Assembly: GCA_001804205.1 (NCBI GenBank)
Contig: MHFM01000012.1
Location: 41,975-75,526 of the forward strand
DNA length: 33,552 bases
Direction of reading: 5' to 3'
Origin: Omnitrophica bacterium RIFCSPLOWO2_01_FULL_45_10b
Lineage (GTDB): Bacteria > Omnitrophota > Omnitrophia > Omnitrophales > Danuiimicrobiaceae
A model generated the notes under the pieces. It did not search any database. It was not told the DNA's origin and was given only the letters and a program-made list of their open reading frames with translations. The position numbers and the translations under genes were made by a program. Shown here piece by piece: positions 25,927-31,820 of this stretch; within the stretch, counting starts at the first letter, position 1; each line of letters opens with the position of its first letter.

Positions 25927-26511
25927 TTAGGACAATCCTTTGATCAATTCATTCATCCGGCTAGCTCGGGCATTTAAAAAATCTTTGTACTCCTGATTCT
26001 GCCAACTAACAAGGTTAGAAATAATATTCTCCAGAGACAAGACATCGTGGAGCCTTCTCTCTTTCATCAAAGCACTCCTGCCAGATTCAGAAACTGAACC
26101 CCAAATAAGAATCCCTCCCGAAATACATACCGATTCAGAGTCTATGAATACTTGGCAAATCCCGTTTCCCTTTGAAACCTCCAAAAACTTATCGAATGCT
26201 GGATCCCCTTCAAAACAATCAAGAAAGGAAGGTGCAGTTAAAGAAAGATACTTGTAATTTTGATATTCTAACCAGCATTTCATTTCAACAATATATATGA
26301 GACCGTTTTTCAAGTCTTGAAAAGAAAAATCCAAAGCATGCCCTCTTGTTTCACTTTTTCTTCTCAATGTCGGCCTTCCTAAATCTTTATAAGGGGCCCG
26401 ACTATCACGGCACCATATTCTGACAATTTCTTCGTTGAAAATACCAAATACCCGAGCCAAAAACTTGCCGTGGGAGGGTTGGACTGTCTTGAATAATTCG
26501 ATAAACTTCAT
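25927..26511 (-). CDS. Hypothetical protein with PD-(D/E)XK nuclease-like core
   Basis: This 194-aa protein has GHALDFSF followed by YIVEMKCW, giving Asp61-x14-Glu76-x-Lys78. That is the spacing of the PD-(D/E)XK fold found in restriction and repair nucleases. A helix-rich C terminus follows. No methyltransferase or known partner is adjacent; a DEDDh exonuclease gene lies 30 nt upstream in the same direction. No ribosome-binding site is visible. The nuclease call rests on the motif alone. Confidence 0.55.
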   Translation of the reverse strand: MKFIELFKTVQPSHGKFLARVFGIFNEEIVRIWCRDSRAPYKDLGRPTLRRKSETRGHALDFSFQDLKNGLIYIVEMKCWLEYQNYKYLSLTAPSFLDCFEGDPAFDKFLEVSKGNGICQVFIDSESVCISGGILIWGSVSESGRSALMKERRLHDVLSLENIISNLVSWQNQEYKDFLNARASRMNELIKGLS

Positions 26512-26541
26512 TGTCTTATTTTATAAAATTAGGTAATAAAC

Positions 26542-27141
26542 TCATTGAGCGCTTGCTTTTAGCTTTTCGGGCATGTTGATTTGTCTGATTAGATTCACAT
26601 AGGCATGATAAAGCTCGCGGGTTGCCCGGACGTCTTCAGCTGCGTCATGCGCCTTGAGTTTGATTCCGAAATAGTCCGCCATTGTTTCAAGCCGCATATT
26701 TGGCACCTTAATTTTTCCGGCGGATTGAAAAAGCGCGGCGGCCGCGATCAGATCGATTAAATAATATTGAATATAGGCGTATAAAAATTGATTTCCGTTT
26801 TTCTGAAAAAACTTTGTCAGAAAATTATAGTCAAAACTTGGATTTTGCCCCACCATATAAAACTTGTCGGCTTTATTGTGGCGGTCAATGTATTGGTCAA
26901 AAATGCGGATTAATCCTTGATAAGCTAGATGTGGTTCAGGATAGCTTGCAATTTCTTCTTTGGTTTTACCGATTGTCTGAAGCGCTTGCAGTTCGCAAAC
27001 CTCCTCGGGAAAAGGACGGCTCTTAAACTCGAATTCTTCTACGACCTTGCCGTCAATTTCAATAATGCCCGCGGTCTGGACCACGCCATGCTTGCCGGGT
27101 TCAGTTCCTGTAGTTTCAAGATCAATAAAAAGAATCTTCAT
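26542..27141 (-). CDS. DEDDh 3'-5' exonuclease (DnaQ-like)
   Basis: This 199-aa protein has the exonuclease motifs in order: Asp7 and Glu9 in FIDLETTG, Asp104 in GQNPSFDYNFL, and His165 and Asp170 in AHDAAEDVRAT. This is the RNase T/DnaQ superfamily that trims DNA or RNA 3' ends. It has no polymerase domain and is too short to name as polIII epsilon with confidence. It sits between brnTA and the PD-(D/E)XK-like gene. No Shine-Dalgarno is seen in the AT-rich leader. Confidence 0.85.
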   Translation of the reverse strand: MKILFIDLETTGTEPGKHGVVQTAGIIEIDGKVVEEFEFKSRPFPEEVCELQALQTIGKTKEEIASYPEPHLAYQGLIRIFDQYIDRHNKADKFYMVGQNPSFDYNFLTKFFQKNGNQFLYAYIQYYLIDLIAAAALFQSAGKIKVPNMRLETMADYFGIKLKAHDAAEDVRATRELYHAYVNLIRQINMPEKLKASAQ

Positions 27142-27161
27142 TTTTTATTTATATTATTTCG

Positions 27162-27184
27162 GTACCGGTTCTGGGAGGGACAGG
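27162..27184. repeat. Short repeat GTACCGGTTCTGGGAGGGAC, copy A
   Basis: The first 20 bp match the segment at 27979-27998 in 19 positions and in the same orientation; the two copies bracket brnTA. It also resembles the complement of the arm ending at 28045. Confidence 0.7.
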
Positions 27185-27205
27185 TTTGATAACACGGCTT
27201 TACAA

Positions 27206-27493
27206 TCAGCCGGTCATTCGCATATCATTCCGGGCTTCGCGGGTGAGGCCATCCGCGATAAAAATTTTGATCATCTGTTGATAGCCAACATCACCTTTTT
27301 TTATGGCAACATTCCTAAGTTGTTCGATCATACTCATAGGCAATCTTATAGAAATGAGCTTGCTCTCGCTTTTCTTTGCCGGGACATGAAGCGCTTGCGA
27401 CTCATCAAAGTCTGCTAAAAGCTCATCTTTGGTCTTCGCTTCAAGTTCGGCGTCTACTTCTTTCTCGATTTTACTTCGGATTCGTTTTGTCAT
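27206..27493 (-). CDS. brnA: BrnA-like antitoxin with ribbon-helix-helix domain
   Basis: This 95-aa protein has a charged N-terminal part (KEVDAELEAKTKDELLADFD) and a C-terminal ribbon-helix-helix segment, ISIRLPMSMIEQLRNVAIKKG to MIKIFIADGL. It starts 9 nt after the BrnT-like gene, the usual toxin-first order of brnTA. BrnA binds BrnT and represses the shared promoter. The symbol rests mostly on pairing with BrnT. Confidence 0.75.
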   Translation of the reverse strand: MTKRIRSKIEKEVDAELEAKTKDELLADFDESQALHVPAKKSESKLISIRLPMSMIEQLRNVAIKKGDVGYQQMIKIFIADGLTREARNDMRMTG

Positions 27494-27502
27494 CGCAGTC
27501 TC

Positions 27503-27784
27503 CTATTCCTCCCACGCTGTAATAACTCTGACAGTAGTTCCTGCTTTATGTTGAACAACGACGAGAAGTTTTCTCCCGCCCTCAGTAATCCCCCGAACAA
27601 TAAATCGATCCCTATATTTCTCGGGCTGGGATTTCGCTTTGGGGTGAGGCACCACAAAATGCTTGTTTTCGAAACATTCTTCAGCTTCAAAATCACGAAT
27701 TCCATGGATCCATATTTTTTCCTGATTATGCTCATCCCATTCAAAGATCGGGTCGTCACCCCAAGGTTCAAATTTTAGTACCAT
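27503..27784 (-). CDS. brnT: BrnT-family toxin (RelE-like ribonuclease fold)
   Basis: This 93-aa protein has the family pattern FEWDEHNQEKIWIHGI near residues 14-29, then DRFIVRGITEGGRKLLVVVQH and the closing VRVITAWEE. BrnT is a ribonuclease-like toxin that slows translation and is neutralised by BrnA. The gene follows an AT-rich promoter with an overlapping palindrome and is bracketed with brnA by a repeated motif. Confidence 0.88.
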   Translation of the reverse strand: MVLKFEPWGDDPIFEWDEHNQEKIWIHGIRDFEAEECFENKHFVVPHPKAKSQPEKYRDRFIVRGITEGGRKLLVVVQHKAGTTVRVITAWEE

Positions 27785-27837
27785 CGTGCGCCGCTCTTTT
27801 GATTGACAGATAATGGGGTAACGTATTTCTTATTAAT

Positions 27838-27866
27838 GTATATACCATATATATACTATTTGTCAA
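27838..27866 (-). promoter_or_regulatory. brnTA promoter with overlapping operator-like palindrome
   Basis: On the minus strand TTGACA (27866-27861) is followed after 16 nt by TATATA (27844-27839). GTATATA (27838-27844) and TATATAC (27850-27856) form an inverted repeat over the -10 region, a likely site for the BrnA ribbon-helix-helix repressor. Confidence 0.6.
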
Positions 27867-27974
27867 GTTTTTATCCTCAGTTAAAATTGATATTTATTAT
27901 ATAATATTTTAATTTTTAATCAATATAATTCTTGCAGTTCTCTCAACAGAAGAATTAAGCGGTTATGTTTTAGT
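27867..27974. other. AT-rich intergenic stretch upstream of brnTA
   Basis: About 108 bp of very AT-rich DNA (runs such as TATTTATTATATAATATTTT) with no ORF or RNA gene seen. Its composition differs from the flanking genes. Confidence 0.5.
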
Positions 27975-28045
27975 GTTAGTACCGCTTCTGGGAGGGACGA
28001 GTATGGACAGGATCACAACCTGTTCCCAGGAGAACCGGCACTAAC
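27975..28045. repeat. Imperfect palindrome containing copy B of the TACCGSTTCTGGGAGGGAC repeat
   Basis: One arm starts GTTAGTACCGCTTCTGGGAG and the other ends AGGAGAACCGGCACTAAC. They are near-complementary over about 26 bp and bracket an asymmetric core. The left arm contains the second copy of the short repeat at 27162. It may be a small mobile element or structured RNA; no associated gene is known. Confidence 0.65.
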
Positions 28046-28169
28046 TTCTCTAACTTCTGCAGGAGTAAAACGAGTAAAATTAAAATGTTAAAATGGAGGC
28101 GTTACTATCAGTACCAGCCTAAAAAAAGAACTGTACAGACATTCGGTCTAGCGCCTTCATGGAGATCTT
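28046..28169. other. Intergenic stretch downstream of asd
   Basis: No gene is seen. A small tandem duplication of CTAACTTCT lies near 28041-28057. On the minus strand a run of seven T occurs at 28127-28121 after only a weak stem, so an asd terminator here is doubtful. Confidence 0.4.
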
Positions 28170-29192
28170 CTAATTTTTCTGAATTAATTTTTCGGCGATT
28201 TGAATGGCGTTTAGCGCCGCACCTTTGCGCAATTGATCGCCTGAAACAAAAAGTACGAGGCCATTCTTGCAGGACAGATCTACTCGGAGGCGCCCCACCA
28301 GCACATCATTTCCGCCGCTTGCTTCAATAGGCATCGGGAAATGATTGCTTTTCTGATCATCTACCAGTTTAATACCAGGCGCTTTACTTAAAATGTTATG
28401 CGCTTGTTCGAGAGGCATCTTTCTTTCAAACTCAATATAAATAGCTTCCGAATGAGCACGAAATACCGGTACGCGTACGCAGGTAGTTGCAATCCGGATG
28501 GAATCGTCATGAAGAATTTTATGTGCTTCCTGAATCATCTTAAGCTCTTCCTCGTTATAACCATTTTCTTCAATGGTACTGTTATGAGAAAAAAGATTGA
28601 ACGCAATCTGATGGGGAAAAACTTCTTTTTTAATGGGTTTTCCGTCCAGAACATCACGGGTCTGGGTTTCGAGTTCGCGCATGGCTTTTGCGCCGGCGCC
28701 GCTTGCGGATTGATAAGTAGAACAAAGGATGCGCTTGATGGGGTTTTTTCTATGAAGCGGTGCAACGGCCATCAGCATGATAATCGCGGAACAATTTGGG
28801 TTCGCAATAATTCCCTTATGTTTCTTGATGTCCTCCGGATTGATTTCAGGAATCACCAACGGAACTTTGGGATGCATTCGAAAAGCACTTGTGTTGTCAA
28901 TAACGACTGCGCCGGTTTTGATTGCGTGGGGCACAAACTTTGTGCTCACCAAAGCACCGGGACTTGATAAAACGATATCGATTCCTTGAAATTCATCAGG
29001 CTCAAATTTTAATTCCCGAACTGGAACGTCACGGCCTTGAAAACGGGCGGAAGTTCCTTTCGATCGAGCAGAACCAAATAAACGGAGATCGGCAACCGGA
29101 AATTTCCGCTCTTCCAAAATCTTGATCATTTCACTGCCGACGGCACCCTTGGCGCCTACTACGGCAACGTTATATGAAGACTTTTTCTTCAT
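28170..29192 (-). CDS. asd: Aspartate-semialdehyde dehydrogenase
   Basis: Asd reduces aspartyl phosphate to aspartate semialdehyde, the branch point to lysine/diaminopimelate and threonine. Counting from MKKKSSYNVAVVGAKGAVGS, the 340-aa protein has the NADP loop at 13-19, the catalytic Cys134 in ANPNCSA, and STYQSASGAGAKAM. The start at 29192 is favoured because family members begin at this point and because it forms an ATGA overlap with the transposase stop. A longer in-frame start at 29258 adds a repeat-derived peptide and is rejected. The product feeds DapA, encoded at 8-9 kb. Confidence 0.96.
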   Translation of the reverse strand: MKKKSSYNVAVVGAKGAVGSEMIKILEERKFPVADLRLFGSARSKGTSARFQGRDVPVRELKFEPDEFQGIDIVLSSPGALVSTKFVPHAIKTGAVVIDNTSAFRMHPKVPLVIPEINPEDIKKHKGIIANPNCSAIIMLMAVAPLHRKNPIKRILCSTYQSASGAGAKAMRELETQTRDVLDGKPIKKEVFPHQIAFNLFSHNSTIEENGYNEEELKMIQEAHKILHDDSIRIATTCVRVPVFRAHSEAIYIEFERKMPLEQAHNILSKAPGIKLVDDQKSNHFPMPIEASGGNDVLVGRLRVDLSCKNGLVLFVSGDQLRKGAALNAIQIAEKLIQKN

Positions 29193-29749
29193 GAGCGTAC
29201 AGCGGATAGCGTAGAGCGTTCGGGATGGGCATGCGAATTCTCGGGGTCGAGATCCCATTTCAAATGATTTTCCTGAACATAACGACGGATTTCAAACAAT
29301 TCGCTCTCGCTTCGGATGACCCGTTCGTAATAATTGCGCTGCCAAACAGGAATGCCCGGGGTATTTCGCAATAGGTTGATTCGTTTTGCGGTGTTCATTT
29401 TGAAATAACCAATAATTTCGGGCAACAACATGCGACGACGTTGTTTTTTGCCTGACGGTAGGGGCAATTCATGAATTGCCCCTACGTTCGATGGATTGAC
29501 CATAATAATTCCGTGCACGTGATTTGGCATAATAACAAATTGGTCCGTGGTAATGTTTACAAATCGTTCGACCAATTTATCCCAAATGGTTTGGACTATT
29601 TTCCAAAACTCATTCAATCCCATTTGCCCACCCTCGATTTCCCCGAATAGATATTCCCTGTCATGCGTACAAACCGTGACGAAATAGGCCCCTTCTGACG
29701 AATAATCATGACCCTGCAATCTCAATGGTTTCCGTCTTCCCAATTTCAT
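29189..29749 (-). CDS. REP-associated tyrosine transposase (RAYT, Y1/IS200-like)
   Basis: This 186-aa protein has the RAYT pattern: RRKPLRLQGHDYSSEGAYFV at the N terminus, the HUH metal site in FVIMPNHVHGI (His77, His79), and the catalytic Tyr in VWQRNYYERVIR (Tyr140 or Tyr141). These enzymes cut and move single-stranded REP palindromes. Start 29749 matches the usual N terminus and overlaps the leuB stop as ATGA; its TGA overlaps the asd ATG the same way. A 28-bp REP-like palindrome is embedded in frame at residues 89-98 (VGAIHELPLP). Its C terminus (ERSTLSAVRS) is encoded by a heptamer repeat. Intact as far as can be seen. Confidence 0.92.
   Translation of the reverse strand: MKLGRRKPLRLQGHDYSSEGAYFVTVCTHDREYLFGEIEGGQMGLNEFWKIVQTIWDKLVERFVNITTDQFVIMPNHVHGIIMVNPSNVGAIHELPLPSGKKQRRRMLLPEIIGYFKMNTAKRINLLRNTPGIPVWQRNYYERVIRSESELFEIRRYVQENHLKWDLDPENSHAHPERSTLSAVRS
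29194..29221. repeat. Tandem heptamer repeat AGCGTNN x4
   Basis: On the plus strand AGCGTAC, AGCGGAT, AGCGTAG and AGCGTTC follow each other with a 7-bp period. The block encodes the last residues of the transposase and lies just before the asd start codon. Confidence 0.7.
29458..29485. repeat. 28-bp REP-like palindrome inside the transposase gene
   Basis: It is the same perfect palindrome as at 11274-11301 (half-site GTAGGGGCAATTCA), 28 of 28 bases identical. In the transposase frame it reads VGAIHELPLP without a stop or frameshift. Confidence 0.9.
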
Positions 29750-30819
29750 ACCTTTATCTCTTTCGCCACTAAATTCCCCATTTCCGAACAACTCGTCAAA
29801 TTCACCCCATCTTGACAAATGTCGGCTGTTCGGAATCCTTCCTTCAGCACTTGTCGAACTGCCATTTCCACGGCAAGCGCCAAATCATGAAGCTGAAACG
29901 TGCAGCGGAGCATCATCGCAACGGACAGAATGGCCGCGATCGGATTGGCTTGGCCTTTGCCCGCAATATCGGGAGCGCTCCCATGCACCGGTTCATACAA
30001 AGCGTGATGGTCGCCCAGGCTTGCCGAAGGCAGCATTCCGATGGAACCCGTGAGCATCGCCGCTTCATCGCTTAAAATATCGCCAAACAGATTCGTCGTT
30101 ACAATCACATCAAACTGCTTCGGATTGCGAATCAGCTGCATCGCGCAGTTATCCACATATATATGAGATAATTGAACATCCGGAAAACGTTTGCCTATTT
30201 CAGTCACAACTTTGCGCCAGAGAATGCTTGATTCCAGAATATTTGCTTTATCGACTGATGTGATTTTGCGTTTACGCTTGCGCGCTAATTCAAAAGCTTT
30301 TTTTGCAATCCGCTCAATTTCATGAGTGGAATAAACTTCCGTATTAAATCCGCGCTCTGAACCGTCTTTATTTTTCTCAATTCCCTTCGGAGTCCCAAAA
30401 TAAATACCGCCTGTCAGCTCACGCACCACCAAAATATCAACGCCTTCAATCACTTCACGCTTAAGGGATGAGGCATCCGTCAAACTCGGGTCAACCGCAA
30501 CAGGCCTTAAATTGGCATAAAGTCCGAGCTCCTTGCGAAGCGCAAGCAGCGCTTGCTCGGGCCTGATTTTATATTCTAATTGATCCCATTTTTGGCCACC
30601 CACCGCACCCAAAAGAACGGCGTCAGAATTTTTTGCCGCCTTAAGAACATCTTCAGTAATTGGAACGCCGTTCTTATCAATCGAAGCACCGCCCACAAGC
30701 GCTTCTTTGGTTTCAAATTTGAGATGGGCGATGGATTCCACCCGCTTGAGCACTTTAAGCGCTTCGCAAACGACTTCTTCGCCGATTCCATCTCCAGGCA
30801 ATACTAGAATTTTGTACAT
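29746..30819 (-). CDS. leuB: 3-isopropylmalate dehydrogenase
   Basis: LeuB oxidises 3-isopropylmalate with NAD+ in leucine synthesis. The 357-aa protein has LPGDGIGEEV, VRELTGGIYFG, SVDKANILESS, the NLFGDILSDEAAMLTGSIGMLPSASLG signature and YEPVHGSAPDIAGKGQANP. No other leucine genes are in the window. Its TGA lies inside the ATGA shared with the transposase start. A dispersed palindrome fills the gap to thiG upstream. Confidence 0.96.
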   Translation of the reverse strand: MYKILVLPGDGIGEEVVCEALKVLKRVESIAHLKFETKEALVGGASIDKNGVPITEDVLKAAKNSDAVLLGAVGGQKWDQLEYKIRPEQALLALRKELGLYANLRPVAVDPSLTDASSLKREVIEGVDILVVRELTGGIYFGTPKGIEKNKDGSERGFNTEVYSTHEIERIAKKAFELARKRKRKITSVDKANILESSILWRKVVTEIGKRFPDVQLSHIYVDNCAMQLIRNPKQFDVIVTTNLFGDILSDEAAMLTGSIGMLPSASLGDHHALYEPVHGSAPDIAGKGQANPIAAILSVAMMLRCTFQLHDLALAVEMAVRQVLKEGFRTADICQDGVNLTSCSEMGNLVAKEIKV

Positions 30820-30838
30820 AGGTTGATTGATTTTTAAT

Positions 30839-30929
30839 CGTCATTGCGAGGAGGCCGTAAGGCCGACGAAGCAATCTACAAGCTCTGAGATTGCTTCGGC
30901 CTCGCTTAGGATTTTGCCTCGCAATGACG
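30839..30929. repeat. Dispersed palindromic repeat, CGTCATTGCGAGG...CGCAATGACG type
   Basis: The outer arms CGTCATTGCGAGG and CCTCGCAATGACG, inner GAAGCAATCT/AGATTGCTTC and a small GGCCG...CGGCC stem make a nested palindrome that fills the thiG-leuB gap. It is related to 12736-12805. Confidence 0.85.
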
Positions 30930-30941
30930 TGCGAGGTTAAA

Positions 30942-31811
30942 CTAACCTTTAACCGCCAACCCCTCTTGCGGGCTTGAAGCAGAAGCATAATCTTTCATCG
31001 GAATCCGGCCGGCTAAAAATGCTTTCCGGCCCGAAATCACCGCTTCTTTCATGGCTTCCGCCATCAGCACGGGATCTTGAGCGCCTGCAATTGCCGTATT
31101 CATTAAAACGCCATCAACCCCCAACTCCATGCAAATTGCGGCATCGGAAGCAGTGCCCACGCCCGCATCGACAATGACAGGGACGGAAACAGCTTCTTTA
31201 ATGAATCGAATGTTCAGGCGATTTTGAATTCCGCGCCCAGAACCAATCGGCGCGGCCAAAGGCATCACGCACGCGGCTCCAAAATCTTCCAATTTTTTGG
31301 CCACAATCGGATCATCATTTGTATAAGGCATTACCACAAATCCTTCCTTGACCAAAATTTTTGTCGCTTCAAGAAGAGCCACAACATCCGGAAGCAGTGT
31401 TTTCTTATCTCCAAGCACTTCAAGCTTCACCAAGTCGCCGATTCCGGCAGCCCGCCCAAGGCGCGCAATCCGAACGGCGTCTTCAACTGTGTAAGCTCCT
31501 GCTGTGTTGGGGAGAATCGTGAAACGATTCCGGTCAATATAATCCAAGAGCGTTTTCTCACCGTGCTGATCCTCCGCCAAAGGACGCGGCGGATTCGTCC
31601 CAAAGCGTTGTTGGACGCCTGCCTGCCGGCCAGGCAGGGATTCGCCAACGCTGTGTGGCGAAAGATTAACACGCGCAATAGCAACGGTGACAAGATCGGC
31701 CCCTGAAGCCTCATGAGCCCGAACCATCACATCAAAGGAACTATACTTTCCTGTTCCCACGATCAACCGCGATTGAAACGCGAAACGTCCGATTTTTAAT
31801 GTATCGCTCAT
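30942..31811 (-). CDS. thiG: Thiazole synthase ThiG with a repeat-encoded insertion
   Basis: ThiG builds the thiazole phosphate of thiamin from deoxyxylulose phosphate, dehydroglycine or a glycine imine, and ThiS thiocarboxylate. The 289-aa protein has SRLIVGTGKY, the Schiff-base Lys in DLVKLEVLGD, PLAAPIGSGRGIQN, VIVDAGVGTASDAA and DGVLMNTAIAGA. Between RVNL and KTLLDYIDR it has about 34 extra residues (51-84, including GESLPGRQAG) where the family normally has only a few, and the coding DNA there is a set of palindromes. AGAGGATACCA precedes the ATG. It starts 9 nt after glgA. No thiS, thiF or thiH is in the window. Confidence 0.95.
   Translation of the reverse strand: MSDTLKIGRFAFQSRLIVGTGKYSSFDVMVRAHEASGADLVTVAIARVNLSPHSVGESLPGRQAGVQQRFGTNPPRPLAEDQHGEKTLLDYIDRNRFTILPNTAGAYTVEDAVRIARLGRAAGIGDLVKLEVLGDKKTLLPDVVALLEATKILVKEGFVVMPYTNDDPIVAKKLEDFGAACVMPLAAPIGSGRGIQNRLNIRFIKEAVSVPVIVDAGVGTASDAAICMELGVDGVLMNTAIAGAQDPVLMAEAMKEAVISGRKAFLAGRIPMKDYASASSPQEGLAVKG
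31573..31662. repeat. Palindromic repeat cluster inserted in frame in thiG
   Basis: Three stems lie together: TCCGCC/GGCGGA (31573-31593); CCTGCCTG, loop CCGGC, CAGGCAGG (31618-31638) with flanking GCGTTG/CAACGC (31605-31651); and TTCGCCA/TGGCGAA (31641-31662). They coincide with the extra residues 51-84 of ThiG. Confidence 0.8.
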
Positions 31812-31820
31812 TGGTATCCT

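Noticed and set aside
28121..28145. Intrinsic terminator for asd on the minus strand
   Set aside because: The seven-T run is there, but the upstream stem is only 4-5 bp and distant from the run.
29194..29221. CRISPR array
   Set aside because: The units are 7 bp without spacers; no cas genes or regularly spaced repeats occur anywhere in the window.
29193..29258. In-frame N-terminal extension of Asd starting at 29258
   Set aside because: The extra 22 residues are encoded by the heptamer repeat and RAYT C terminus; Asd proteins begin at MKKKSSYNVAVVG.
29750..29818. N-terminal extension of the transposase into leuB
   Set aside because: RAYT proteins begin near RRKPLRL, and the extension would lie inside leuB in another frame.
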